Shown here in pieces: positions 1-8,447 of a stretch of DNA of 36,809 bases. The stretch's first letter is position 1. Each line of letters begins with the position of its first letter. Both the position numbers and the translations under genes were made by a program. The DNA is from Planctomycetaceae bacterium (GTDB lineage: Bacteria; Planctomycetota; Planctomycetia; Planctomycetales; Planctomycetaceae): positions 1 to 36,809 of the forward strand of contig JANQRQ010000030.1 in the NCBI GenBank assembly GCA_028284485.1. Direction: 5' to 3'. The notes under the pieces are model-generated. The model had not been told where the DNA came from, searched no databases, and saw nothing but the letters and a program-made list of their open reading frames with translations.

Positions 1-1
1 G

Positions 2-1159
2 ACGAGCCCTGATTTGGCCACCTTCGTCAACGGCGTTTTGTTTCGTTACCTTGATTACAACGACACCTATCTTTCTTTGGAACCAGCGCATCCCAGCGAC
101 AATTTTGCTGCCGTGCTTGCCGCCGCACAATTCGCCGACCGAAGTGGCCGCGATATCATTACGGCAACGGTCATCGCTTACGAGATTCAATGCCGGCTCT
201 GCGACGCCGCCAGCATTCGTGCTCGAGGCTGGGACCACGTGACATACGGTGCGTTCTCAACGGCTGCCGCGGCGGCCAAACTGTTGGACCTTAGCGCGGA
301 GAAGATTCGCGAATCATTAAACCTCGCCGGCGCACCAAATGTCACTTTGCGTCAAACGCGTTCCGGCGAGCTTTCCCATTGGAAGGGGTGTGCGTTTGCC
401 AACGCCTCGCGCAACGGCGTTTTTGCAGCCATGCTGGCGGCAGAAGGATTAACCGGGCCGTCTCCAATCTTCGAAGGTGAAATGGGATTCTTTCACCAGG
501 TGTCCGGCCCATTCGATGTCGAGCACCTCGGCGGAGAACAAGACGATCATGATTTCATGATCAACAGAACCTCGATTAAGTTTTGGCCGGCCGAGTACCA
601 TTCTCAGTCGGCGATTCATGCGGCATTGGAATTGCGCAAACAGCTTCCGAATCCGGGCACAATTGCCGAAATCGAGATCGCCTCATTCGATGCCGCTGTC
701 GATATCATCGGGAAGGACCCGGAAAAATGGCGGCCGCGAACGCGCGAAACCGCCGATCACAGCTTGCCATACTGCACGGTTGTGGCTCTGGTCGATGGCG
801 ACGTAACGCTGCAATCATTCAGTGACGAGCGACTTCGTGACGAGACGCTGCTCGATTTGGTGCAGAAGACGAAAGTCGTGCGTGACGACGCCCTTTCGGC
901 TTGCTATCCGCAGACGATTCCCAACCGATTGACGGTCACTCTTGAAGACGGCCAGCAATTAACCGCAGAAAATGCGACACCACGCGGTCACGACCAGAAC
1001 CCGATGTCGGATGATGAAGTTGTCGAAAAGTTTCAACGCATGGCGAGCGACTTGCTTGATGTGTCCGCTCAGCAACAGATTCTCGACTTCTGCTGGAACT
1101 TGGAACAGCAGAGTTCAGTCGACGGACTCTTTGAACTGTTTCCGAAAGCCGACTGCTAG
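2..1159 (+). CDS. MmgE/PrpD family protein (2-methylcitrate dehydratase-like), 5' end missing
   Basis: The reading frame is open from the first complete codon of the window, so the start lies to the left; the TTG at 14 is only an internal codon. About 385 residues are visible. The sequence has the features of the MmgE/PrpD fold: an early segment with RYLDYNDTY and HPSDN, then a helical region with GWDHVTYGAFSTAAAAAKLL, then WKGCAFANASRNG and a FWPAEYHSQSAIHAALELR stretch. Family members dehydrate 2-methylcitrate or related hydroxy acids, or are decarboxylases or isomerases (cis-aconitate decarboxylase, iminodisuccinate epimerase), so the substrate cannot be fixed. No prpB or prpC partner is visible. 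The stop at 1157-1159 is followed by 150 bp before the tRNA gene. I am sure of the family, not of the reaction. Confidence 0.88.
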   Translation, partial: TSPDLATFVNGVLFRYLDYNDTYLSLEPAHPSDNFAAVLAAAQFADRSGRDIITATVIAYEIQCRLCDAASIRARGWDHVTYGAFSTAAAAAKLLDLSAEKIRESLNLAGAPNVTLRQTRSGELSHWKGCAFANASRNGVFAAMLAAEGLTGPSPIFEGEMGFFHQVSGPFDVEHLGGEQDDHDFMINRTSIKFWPAEYHSQSAIHAALELRKQLPNPGTIAEIEIASFDAAVDIIGKDPEKWRPRTRETADHSLPYCTVVALVDGDVTLQSFSDERLRDETLLDLVQKTKVVRDDALSACYPQTIPNRLTVTLEDGQQLTAENATPRGHDQNPMSDDEVVEKFQRMASDLLDVSAQQQILDFCWNLEQQSSVDGLFELFPKADC

Positions 1160-1309
1160 CAGGTAGCCTTCATTTGTTAAGGGTCACCGCCAGCCAGCCG
1201 TCCTGTAGCGCATGGCGCGACTGGAATTTCCTTGCGGACGGAGTAAGATTGAGAGTTTGCACAACGGCAGCTTCCGCTGAAATTCGAAGTCGCCTCGCTA
1301 CTGATTCTC

Positions 1310-1383
1310 GTCCCCGTAGATCAATTGGATAGATCGCTGGCCTCCGGAGCCAGAGGTTGCAGGTTCGAATCCTGCCGGGGATA
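1310..1383 (+). tRNA. tRNA-Arg (anticodon CCG)
   Basis: A complete cloverleaf folds by eye. The acceptor stem pairs 1310-1316 with 1376-1382; its first pair is G-U and the other six are Watson-Crick. The D arm is GATC/GATC around a loop with GG. The anticodon stem CTGGC/GCCAG encloses the loop CTCCGGA, giving anticodon CCG at 1344-1346. The variable loop has five nt, and the T arm is GCAGG/CCTGC with loop TTCGAAT. The discriminator is A1383 and CCA is not encoded. The gene is 74 nt, normal for tRNA-Arg. Its last 22 nt are repeated three more times just downstream (see the repeat entry). Confidence 0.95.
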
Positions 1384-1673
1384 CTCCTTCTGTTTCCCGC
1401 ATTCGCAGACTACCGCACTGCGCTCGCGCCACGAAGGTGGCCCGTACTCGCTTGCTGGTTCGAATCCTGCCGGGGATACTCCTTCTGTTTCCCGCATTCG
1501 CAGACTACCGCACTGCGCCCGCGCCACGAAGGTGGCCCGTGCTCGCTTGCTGGTTCGAATCCTGCCGGGGATACTCTTTCGCTTTCACCGTACTCAGCGG
1601 CTACCGCACTGCGCTCGCGCCACAAAGGTGGCCCGTGCTCGCTTGCTGGTTCGAATCCTGCCGGGGATACTCC
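1362..1673 (+). repeat. Tandem 95-bp repeats, each carrying the tRNA-Arg 3' end
   Basis: The motif GGTTCGAATCCTGCCGGGGA begins at 1362 (inside the tRNA) and again at 1457, 1552 and 1648, giving periods of 95, 95 and 96 bp. The array has three full units plus a 26-nt fourth start. Each unit is the T-arm 3' part, T loop and acceptor 3' strand of tRNA-Arg, followed by about 73 bp of spacer. Spacers 1 and 2 are nearly identical. In unit 3 the first 25 nt of the spacer diverge, but the second half and the tRNA-derived part are conserved. Each spacer has a small hairpin, GCCAC/GTGGC around a 4-nt loop. Reading frames running through the array have no coding signal. The layout resembles the 178-bp repeats after E. 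coli tyrT, which also start with the tRNA 3' end. Confidence 0.93.
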
Positions 1674-1775
1674 CTTTCCTAATTGCGAAGAGGGTCATTA
1701 CCGGCTAAAAGATGTGGCGAGTTGGCCGGCAGTTCGTTTGCCGGTGTTGCTGGCGAATAGCCCAAGGAAACTTCG

Positions 1776-2255
1776 ATGACGCAACCCAAAATTCCAACGA
1801 TTCGCAAGACCGGTGAAGGACGCACAATTGGCATCGTCGGTGACGTTTACAGGTTTCTGGCGACTGGTAACGAAACCGGTGGCCGTTATGCCATGTTTGA
1901 GGCTATTGTGCCTCCCGGTGGCGGTCCTCCGCCTCATATCCACCGACAAGAAGATGAAACATTCTACGTCCTCGAAGGCGAAATTACGTTTCAGGTCGGA
2001 GAGGAAACAGTGGTTGCCGGTCCTGGAACCTTTGTGAACATGCCGACTGGCAATCCTCATGCTTTCAAGAACGAATCTGAGCAAACAGCCAAAATGCTCA
2101 TCAGCTACGCACCCGCTGGTTTGGAAGAGTATTTCTTCGAAGTCGGGCAACCGTTTGACGGTGAGCTACCGCCCAAGCCGACGAAGGAAGAAATCGACAG
2201 GCTATTGGCGGCCGCTCCCCGGTATGGCATCGAGTTTGTGTTACCTGATGAATAG
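1776..2255 (+). CDS. Cupin-domain protein (quercetin dioxygenase-like)
   Basis: This 159-residue single-domain cupin starts at ATG 1776 with AAGGAA 7 nt upstream. Motif 1 is complete: PPHIHRQEDETFYVLEG gives metal ligands His54, His56 and a Glu (59/61). Motif 2 is GTFVNMPTGNPHAFKN with His95. The beta-strand core spans residues 35-115, and the C-terminal 35 residues are charged (KPTKEEIDRLL). Such small cupins bind Fe, Mn or Ni and may be dioxygenases, isomerases or ligand sensors. No neighbour points to a pathway, since the tRNA array lies upstream and an unrelated membrane protein downstream. Family assignment is firm; function is unknown. Confidence 0.88.
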   Translation: MTQPKIPTIRKTGEGRTIGIVGDVYRFLATGNETGGRYAMFEAIVPPGGGPPPHIHRQEDETFYVLEGEITFQVGEETVVAGPGTFVNMPTGNPHAFKNESEQTAKMLISYAPAGLEEYFFEVGQPFDGELPPKPTKEEIDRLLAAAPRYGIEFVLPDE

Positions 2256-2635
2256 TGCGGCGATTGGTATCGGTCGGCTAAATCACGGCCAATACGCTCA
2301 CGTTCTCGCGGAACGTAATTCACAATCTGCGACGCAAGCCCATTCACAGTCGACCGTGCGAGTTGAATCCCTACCAAGAACAGCTAGAATCAAGCGGCGG
2401 AATTCCACTCATCCCGCGTGTGCATTCGCGATTTGTTAAAAATTCCCTTCTGATCGCAGCCATTCAACACGCCACATTTTCCTGAGATGGTATCGGCAGA
2501 CGAATGGTTGTTTAGCGCGGCGAAGTTCATCTTTCCAATTCGACACGTTCGATTGAAATCGTCACCGAGTTTCAATGATCGGCCTCGGCTTGCAACGAAT
2601 TATGTCATCTCTCGGTACGCGATGTGAGAAGGTTC
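2256..2635. other. 380-bp intergenic region with no recognisable gene
   Basis: The short open frames here on both strands lack ribosome binding sites and family resemblance. I see no hairpin with a T-run, no operator-like palindrome and no copy of the dispersed repeat. It presumably holds the promoter of the downstream membrane protein, but no clear -35/-10 pair was found. Confidence 0.4.
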
Positions 2636-3034
2636 ATGACGGCACCAAACACCGAAGAGCCGGAACAGACGAACTTAACGGAAACAGGAGGTCGACTTCG
2701 GTGGCTCGTCGATCCGCAGCGTCGGGGACTGCTATTACCGATCACCGGGGCGTGGATTCTTGCACTGGACTGGTTGCTTTTCTCGTCCAACGCGGTGTCA
2801 GCGGGTCTGGCGACTCCATTCGTTGTCGTCATTGGATTCGCTTTGGGAGCAGTCGGCACGTTCTTCTTCCAAAAGCGATTCGCCGAAGACAGCGCGTTCA
2901 AAGCCGCAGCGAAAGCGCTAGCCGCCGGCATCGTCGTTGGAGTGCCGTGGCCTCTGTTCGGGACAGTCGTAGGCGGCTGGATCCTGATTGTCTCCGGCCT
3001 TGGACGAGCCAAGAATGAAATTTTGGGGAAATAG
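2636..3034 (+). CDS. Small integral membrane protein, unknown function
   Basis: The protein has 132 residues from ATG 2636. A GTG at 2624 lies in frame, but the purine run GAGAAGG sits just before the ATG, so I prefer the ATG despite the short spacing. The first 28 residues are polar (PNTEEPEQTNLTETGG). About three hydrophobic segments follow: LLLPITGAWILALDWLLF, a Val/Gly-rich segment near 58-75, and AAGIVVGVPWPLFGTVVGGWILIVSGL near the end, with a positively charged loop (FFFQKRFAEDS) between. The C-terminus is basic (GRAKNEILGK). I do not recognise a family. It stands alone, with 90 bp before the next gene. Confidence 0.6.
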   Translation: MTAPNTEEPEQTNLTETGGRLRWLVDPQRRGLLLPITGAWILALDWLLFSSNAVSAGLATPFVVVIGFALGAVGTFFFQKRFAEDSAFKAAAKALAAGIVVGVPWPLFGTVVGGWILIVSGLGRAKNEILGK

Positions 3035-3124
3035 GGGCAACGCGAATTCGCATCGATACCATTTCAGCTTGAAATCGTACAATGAGCTAAGTGATGTACA
3101 TCCTGGATAAAGGAGATTAATTCG

Positions 3125-4027
3125 ATGAAAAGCGTCGAACGCATCTTGTTGGTTGTCGTCGCCATATTGAGTTGTCTGGCGACGACCAGCCGCGCCGATC
3201 AAGCCGAGGAAACGAAACTTATTGAACAGGCCATTGCGTCGTACACCGCCGCGTTTAATGCCGGCGACGCCGAAGCATTGGCGGCGCATTGGTCACCGGA
3301 GGCTGTGTACGTAAACCCTCTCACCGGCAGCCAAGTCGAAGGGCGTGAGGCCATCACAGAAGAGTTCAAGTTGATTCTGTCACAAATGCAGGACACAAAA
3401 CTGACAGTTGACCTGGTGTCAGTTCGGTTTATTTCTCCAAGTGTCGCCGTGGAAGACGGTGTCGCCCATATTCATTCCGCTGATGGTCAGCTGCAGACCA
3501 GCAACTACACCGCCATTCACGTGAAACGAGACAAGCAGTGGCTCTTGGATCGTGTTACGGAAGAGGCCGCACCGGTCATTCTCTCCCATTACGAGCAGCT
3601 CAAAGATTTGGAGTGGTTGATCGGAACTTGGGTCGATGATGACGGGCAATCTCGTATCGAAACGACCTGTCGATGGACTCAAAATAGGAATTTTATCACG
3701 CGGTCGTTTTCCGTTTCGAATCAAGGCCGAGTCGAAATGACGGGATTCCAATTGATCGGCTGGGACCCGGCCCAACGGCAGATTCGCTCATGGGTGTTTG
3801 ATTCGGACGGTGGATTTGCGGAAGGCCGCTGGACCAACAAGGAGAACCAATGGTATGTCACGACCTCGGGAACACTTCCCGATGGTGGGAAAGCATCATC
3901 GGTGAACGTCATTTCCATGGTCGATAACGACCAATTCAAATGGCGATCACTGAACCGCACGGTCCGAGGTAAGCTGCTGCCAAATATCGACGAAGTTGTC
4001 ATCGTACGCAGCCAATCCGCTGAATGA
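3125..4027 (+). CDS. Exported SnoaL/NTF2-like protein (SgcJ/EcaC-type N-terminal domain)
   Basis: The 300-residue protein starts at ATG 3125 with AAAGGAG about 9 nt upstream. A signal peptide is visible: basic MKSVER, hydrophobic core ILLVVVAILSCLA, and a likely cleavage near SRA-DQ (residue 24/25). Residues 28-155 look like the NTF2 fold of SgcJ/EcaC and YybH-type proteins: IASYTAAFNAGDAEALAAHW is the characteristic first helix, followed by PLTGSQVEGREAI. Residues 155-300 form a second domain beginning LEWLIGTWVDD, similar to DUF1579-like lipocalin-type barrels. This two-domain form is frequent in planctomycetes. The substrate or role is unknown. The gene ends 42 bp before the secreted repeat protein, so the two are probably cotranscribed. 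Confidence 0.75.
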   Translation: MKSVERILLVVVAILSCLATTSRADQAEETKLIEQAIASYTAAFNAGDAEALAAHWSPEAVYVNPLTGSQVEGREAITEEFKLILSQMQDTKLTVDLVSVRFISPSVAVEDGVAHIHSADGQLQTSNYTAIHVKRDKQWLLDRVTEEAAPVILSHYEQLKDLEWLIGTWVDDDGQSRIETTCRWTQNRNFITRSFSVSNQGRVEMTGFQLIGWDPAQRQIRSWVFDSDGGFAEGRWTNKENQWYVTTSGTLPDGGKASSVNVISMVDNDQFKWRSLNRTVRGKLLPNIDEVVIVRSQSAE

Positions 4028-4069
4028 ACCGCATCAATCGAAACAGAAATCGTGATGAGGAACGCAATC

Positions 4070-5467
4070 ATGATAAGACTTCTTTATTTGTTAATCGCTG
4101 GACTGGCTGTTTGCCTGACTTCGACAAGTGAGCTCGCTGCTCGGGGTGGCCGCGGAGGCGGTGGAGGTTCGCGAGGAGGTGGTGGATCCCGTTCCGCAGC
4201 GAGTCGCAGTCCGTCGATGAGCCGCCCAACATCCCGACCGAGCACGGGCAGCCGTCCCAGTACCGGCTCTCGGCCCAGCACCGGACAACGACCCAGCACC
4301 GGACAACGACCCAGCACCGGACAACGACCAAGCACTGGACAACGACCAAGCACTGGACAACGACCAAGCACTGGACAACGACCAAGCACCGGACAACGAC
4401 CAAGCACCGGACAACGACCAAGCACCGGACAACGACCAAGCACTGGACAACGACCGAATACGGGGACTCTCCCGGGGACTGGTAATCGACCGAGCACCGG
4501 CAATCGCCCCGGGGCAGGCAACCGGCCAAACACGGGAACACTCCCAGGGACGGGTAATCGACCATCCCAAGGAGATTTGCAGAATTTCCTCGATACTCCG
4601 AACGCATCAACCAGGCCTGGAACTGGTCCGGCCGCCGGCAGTGGCGCAGCAAACTTCTTGCAGAACAATGACCAACGACCTGGCGCTGGGCAACGGCCGA
4701 ACGCAGGCGAGAGGCCAGGACGACGACCGGGGACCGACCCTACGCGTCCCCGTCCCGGTGAGGGATTAGCGGGAAATCGTCCCGAGCGAATCGACAACCG
4801 TACTCAACGAACGCAGCAACGGGTGAGTCGCCGTGACGAAGTTCGGAACCAGTTTCATGACCACCACCCGCGTTACGACTTTTGGAAAGACAATCCCAAC
4901 TGGGCGCGTTTTCGCTGGAATCGTCCATACCGCTGGGCCACATGGGCAGCTGTCACCAGTTGGTTCCCCTGGAGATGGAACCAGCCGACGACTTATGCAT
5001 ATGGTGACAACGTTTATTACGAAGGAGATACGGTCTACTACGGTGACGAGGCGTACGCCACGACTGACGAATACGCCGAACAGTCCCAGGAGATTGTCGC
5101 CAGCGCGCCCGAAATCGACGAGTCTGTCGATTGGTTGCCACTCGGTGTGTTTGCCGTCACGCAAGACGGCGAGGAATCTGGCCCGCCTCCGACGTTGTTT
5201 CTGCAGTTGGCGGTCAACAAGCAGGGCATTATCGCCGGGACGTTTCAAAATACCGCCACAGATGCCTCTCAGCCGATTGAGGGAATGATCGACCAAGAGA
5301 GCCAGCGATCGGCCTGGACGATTGTCGATCAGCAATGGCCGGTCATGGAAACGGGGATCTCCAATCTTACGGAGGATACTGCACCCGCCCTGATCCATTT
5401 TGAAGATGGACAGACGCAGCAATGGCTCTTGGTGCGACTTGAAGAACCGGAAGGCGAATCGACTTAG
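4070..5467 (+). CDS. Secreted low-complexity RPSTGQ-repeat protein (mu-protocadherin-like)
   Basis: I place the start at ATG 4070, 7 nt after GAGGAA. The GTG/ATG at 4052/4055 would also be in frame but would lengthen the signal peptide. MIRLLYLLIAGLAVCL is a clear signal sequence, with cleavage near ELAA-RGG. After a Gly/Arg/Ser-rich segment come hexapeptides: three SRPSTG-type, nine QRPSTG and one QRPNTG, then TLPGTG and NRPSTG variants. Next is a basic linker (TQQRVSRRDEVRNQ), an aromatic Tyr/Trp region with WNRPYRW and FPWRWNQP, and a C-terminal globular domain of about 110 residues (LPLGVFAVTQDGEE to the end) that looks like a small beta barrel. Similar proteins in planctomycetes are annotated mu-protocadherin or cell-surface protein. 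A cell-envelope role is inferred. Confidence 0.75.
   Translation: MIRLLYLLIAGLAVCLTSTSELAARGGRGGGGGSRGGGGSRSAASRSPSMSRPTSRPSTGSRPSTGSRPSTGQRPSTGQRPSTGQRPSTGQRPSTGQRPSTGQRPSTGQRPSTGQRPSTGQRPSTGQRPNTGTLPGTGNRPSTGNRPGAGNRPNTGTLPGTGNRPSQGDLQNFLDTPNASTRPGTGPAAGSGAANFLQNNDQRPGAGQRPNAGERPGRRPGTDPTRPRPGEGLAGNRPERIDNRTQRTQQRVSRRDEVRNQFHDHHPRYDFWKDNPNWARFRWNRPYRWATWAAVTSWFPWRWNQPTTYAYGDNVYYEGDTVYYGDEAYATTDEYAEQSQEIVASAPEIDESVDWLPLGVFAVTQDGEESGPPPTLFLQLAVNKQGIIAGTFQNTATDASQPIEGMIDQESQRSAWTIVDQQWPVMETGISNLTEDTAPALIHFEDGQTQQWLLVRLEEPEGEST
4255..4460 (+). repeat. 18-bp tandem repeats coding for QRPSTG
   Basis: About ten consecutive 18-bp units (type CGACCAAGCACTGGACAA) are in phase with the reading frame. 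Two third-position variants, CCAGCACCGG and CAAGCACTGG, occur in blocks, a sign of recent duplication of neighbouring units rather than selection on each unit. Because 18 is a multiple of three, changes in copy number would alter protein length without breaking the frame. Confidence 0.92.
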
Positions 5468-5571
5468 AGTGGTTTACTGTTTTTGTAGGCGTTTCTGGCT
5501 CGTGGGAGCCGGCTATCATAGAACAAGATGCGATTGTTGCGGCCACATGTCAGCGTAATACGCTGTTGCGG
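5468..5571 (+). repeat. Dispersed repeat copy A
   Basis: This copy begins directly after the stop codon of the repeat protein. It shares with copies B (24986), C (28089) and D (12961, opposite strand) the order: T-rich stretch, GGCGTTTCTGGCTC, a GGCTC/GAGCC hairpin, ATCATAGAAC, GCGAT, GCGGCCAC, then CAGCGT-AAT-ACGCTG, a perfect 6-bp hairpin. Nothing resembling terminal inverted repeats, target-site duplications or a transposase is seen. Confidence 0.85.
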
Positions 5572-5649
5572 TTGAGTCTTTTCCATAAGGAGCTCGGCTC
5601 AACGTGCAAAGAGATCGGTGCTCGGAGACATCATTAGCCGCATGAATGA

Positions 5650-5687
5650 CAGGGGCCTGCACTACTGATGCAGGCCCCTGATTTTTT
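5650..5687 (+). terminator. Rho-independent terminator
   Basis: There is a perfect 12-bp stem (5650-5661 with 5669-5680, arms CAGGGGCCTGCA/TGCAGGCCCCTG) with a 7-nt loop, followed by ATTTTTT. The T-run is on the + strand only, so it terminates the rightward transcript (NTF2-like protein, repeat protein and repeat copy A). It protects the convergent leftward operon that ends at 5738. Confidence 0.9.
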
Positions 5688-5737
5688 GAGATTCGCGATG
5701 CGCACCAACGAGGCGAATTGGCTCGCCTTGGCTGCCG

Positions 5738-8380
5738 TCATCGAGCGCGTCGGATGACCGCCAGCCAGTCTTCGTCTGCCTCCGCCGGTGGTGGGCCGAT
5801 TTCGACGGATCCTCCCGCGGTTATCTTCGTTGTTTGCGAATCCTGCAAGTCACCGCCGTTGCGTGGATCAAACCACTGCACCCGAAACTGACCGGAAGCT
5901 GTGCTCAAATCGAGTTGGCAAGCTCCTCCCTCGGGAAGGTAAACCAGATACACCTCACCCGACTTCGCAAAACAATATCGCGAGTTGTCGTGTTTCGGAT
6001 TGCCGACGAGCGAATCAGCATTGGTCATTTCCCAAAACGGAATCTTGTTGTCGTGAAAGAACTCGAGTGCAATCCGGCAATAGTCCCAGGATTGATCGCG
6101 GCTCCGCCAATCCTCACAGACCAAGTCGTTCTGTGGGAATTTGTATCCGAAATAGTATTCCACTCCGCCGCCGCCACCCATGAGAACGCCCCATAGGGTT
6201 TGGTGGCGAATTTCGTGCTGCGTGTAGATCATCTTGCCTTCGTTATCGTGACCGTCGAATCCTTCGTAGCCGAGGTCCGGCGGTTGACCGTGGGCGGCTG
6301 ATCCCGACTCGTCGAATGCAACCACCCAAGGTTTGCCGGCTTCAGCAGATTCACGAACCCATTTCACGACCTGCACGTGGGTGTCACTAATATTGCTGTT
6401 TTGCAGCGAATTGCCGGTAAAGACCGAACTCGGTCCCAACAACGGGCGGTAAACTTTATCCTGCTCATTCGGAAAGGTGTGCACGACAATGGGGTGATCA
6501 TAGGGATCGGTGTCGCGGATATAACCGGCCATCGCCTGCTGTTGTTCCGTCGATTGCGTATTCTCTTCACCAAGATTCCAATTGAGCGCCAGTTCATGGG
6601 CAAACCGAGCGATCAATTCGCGACAGTAGAGTTTGCGCTCGACGCCTAAATCGCCCCCGTCCAGGGCGGGTGTTACCTTGCCGGATTGGTTGCGGGTGCG
6701 GTTGTCGTCCATTTCGGTTTCCTGCATTTTGAAGTGCAGGTACATACCGCGATTGGTGGAATGGTCGAAAACGACACCCCATTGATCGAGTTTGGAGCAA
6801 TCGTAGTGCAGCTTGTCGTCACGCTCGACGAAGGGCCACACGTTGTCTCCATCGCCACCGGCGTTGTATGTCAAAAACGAAAACACATTGCAGCCCTTAC
6901 CAGAGAGATAATTGACCGCACCGATTAGCCCTTTCCCTTTCGAACCCTTCCAAACGGGGTCGCCCGCATTCCAGTCGCGAATGTGGGGGGACCAGGTCTT
7001 CAGGGGCACGCGATCTTTCCGCGCGTCAGTAGCATCGAAGTCGGCATATCCCAAAAGCGTTTCAGGAGCATCGGCACCGGCCTTCAAAAAGTACTCACCA
7101 TTTCCAGCGAATTGCAGGTAGTGCTTGCCAACATAGGTGAGCCGACCTTTGGCACGCAGATCGCGACCCGACTTGTCTGTAGGAGCAACCTCGAATGATC
7201 CGCTTTTGCCATGAAAGCTCGCCAAAGCTTCGCCTGAGACGGAAGAATCGAGCGCTGCGTTCGTCCCCCTGACCATGGAAACTTTATACGACCACGTACC
7301 CGGTTTGTCCGGTGATAGATGGGCTCGCCATTTTGTTCCCGATTCGGCGGAACTATTCGCTGCATTTCCATCCGCCGCGAAATAGCCCGGCACTGTGTAG
7401 TCAGGTGAGCCGGACTCATGCCGAAACTGAACGGTCATGCGGATGTCGGTGAACGGGTTCGGATTGTTATCACGTTCATGGGCAAATGGTCCATCCAAAT
7501 CGACCGTGACTTTGTGCCACTGCTTCAATTCGCCGGCAATCGTGACTTCCCCGTTCCCATCGCTTTGGCGATCGGCCTGTTGCGCAAACGCAGATGCAAC
7601 AGCCGTCGCGGTCGCCGAGGAACCAGAGACGGCGGCAAATGCTTCAGGAGGTCGGCCGCGTAGTACCTGGGCTGCTGGACCGGCAGCTTCGGGCCGTTCC
7701 AATTCGCGATTGGTCGTCATCAACCATTTATCGAATTCAAAGCCATCCTCACGCATTGAGAACGAAATTGTGTGCTCGCCTGCCTTTTTGATATCGAGAT
7801 AGATCTGGTAGGGAACGCCGCAATGCTCTTCCTGAGTTCGTTGCTTGCTATCCCACCGCCACGTCCGCTTACCCTGGCACCATTGCAGGCGTTGACCCGA
7901 TTCCGGCCATTCACCATTCAATCCAACATGCAAACCGTTGTCTTCCGAACCAGTCGAAAAGGCCCGCACCCAAACGTAATAACGTCCCGGCGTCGAAATA
8001 TGAACCCGATAATCGAGCACTGCGAGTTGTCCCGGTTCAGGAGAGAAGTTCTCGCCTCGAATGAGTTTGTCATCGTGAGTACGACGTGTGTCCGGCAGGA
8101 TCTCGAGGTAGGCCCCACCGCTCGCACCGGAAAGATGGGGCTCATCACCATCGGGAGCAATCTGCGGAACCGACGCACTCGATGTGAGATGCCAGGCACG
8201 TTTGGCGGTTTGGCTTTGCTTTACGAAATGTTCAGCTTCGACAGCCAACGTCCCGTCGGATTCTGCGAAGACGATATTCTCGTTAACGATTGGCCTGGAC
8301 GAATCAGCAGCCGTCGCGGCCACTCCAGTTGCCGTGGCTGCAACGGCAAGCGTCATTAGAAAGCAGGTCGTTTTTAGCAT
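5738..8380 (-). CDS. Exported glycoside hydrolase-like protein with DUF5060 domain
   Basis: The 880-residue protein starts at ATG 8380, with AAGGAA about 7 nt upstream on the minus strand. Signal peptide: [22 protein letters not shown]. Residues 40-225 form a carbohydrate-binding-like beta domain (VEAEHF at the start, [11 protein letters not shown] at the end). After a linker, residues 278-400 match DUF5060 ([17 protein letters not shown]). Residues 420-790 look like a clan GH-A TIM barrel: NWNLGEEN (Glu near 604/605, candidate acid/base) and VVAFDESG (Glu near 691, candidate nucleophile). The last 80 residues resemble the putative collagen-binding domain found at the end of many DUF4038/GH140-like enzymes. 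It lies 67 bp after the dehydrogenase gene and is probably the last gene of the acid-sugar operon. It would act outside the cytoplasm. The substrate is not deducible. Confidence 0.8.
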   Translation of the reverse strand: MLKTTCFLMTLAVAATATGVAATAADSSRPIVNENIVFAESDGTLAVEAEHFVKQSQTAKRAWHLTSSASVPQIAPDGDEPHLSGASGGAYLEILPDTRRTHDDKLIRGENFSPEPGQLAVLDYRVHISTPGRYYVWVRAFSTGSEDNGLHVGLNGEWPESGQRLQWCQGKRTWRWDSKQRTQEEHCGVPYQIYLDIKKAGEHTISFSMREDGFEFDKWLMTTNRELERPEAAGPAAQVLRGRPPEAFAAVSGSSATATAVASAFAQQADRQSDGNGEVTIAGELKQWHKVTVDLDGPFAHERDNNPNPFTDIRMTVQFRHESGSPDYTVPGYFAADGNAANSSAESGTKWRAHLSPDKPGTWSYKVSMVRGTNAALDSSVSGEALASFHGKSGSFEVAPTDKSGRDLRAKGRLTYVGKHYLQFAGNGEYFLKAGADAPETLLGYADFDATDARKDRVPLKTWSPHIRDWNAGDPVWKGSKGKGLIGAVNYLSGKGCNVFSFLTYNAGGDGDNVWPFVERDDKLHYDCSKLDQWGVVFDHSTNRGMYLHFKMQETEMDDNRTRNQSGKVTPALDGGDLGVERKLYCRELIARFAHELALNWNLGEENTQSTEQQQAMAGYIRDTDPYDHPIVVHTFPNEQDKVYRPLLGPSSVFTGNSLQNSNISDTHVQVVKWVRESAEAGKPWVVAFDESGSAAHGQPPDLGYEGFDGHDNEGKMIYTQHEIRHQTLWGVLMGGGGGVEYYFGYKFPQNDLVCEDWRSRDQSWDYCRIALEFFHDNKIPFWEMTNADSLVGNPKHDNSRYCFAKSGEVYLVYLPEGGACQLDLSTASGQFRVQWFDPRNGGDLQDSQTTKITAGGSVEIGPPPAEADEDWLAVIRRAR

Positions 8381-8447
8381 GGCTGTTTCCTTCTCAGCAA
8401 ATGGGTTTGTTCTCTATTCTCGCTTGGATGATGACTCACAACGACGA

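Noticed and set aside
1362..1673. CRISPR array
   Set aside because: Here both the repeated and the intervening parts are repeated, the unit is 95 bp and derives from a tRNA, and there are no cas genes.
1325..1779. Overlapping open frames through the tRNA-repeat array on both strands
   Set aside because: They are open only because a 95-bp sequence without stops is repeated. They start inside the tRNA, lack ribosome sites and match no protein family.
4068..4797. Long minus-strand frames over the RPSTGQ repeats
   Set aside because: They mirror the repeat on the complementary strand (PVLGRC-type periodic translation) and have no start signal. The plus-strand frame has a signal peptide and globular end.
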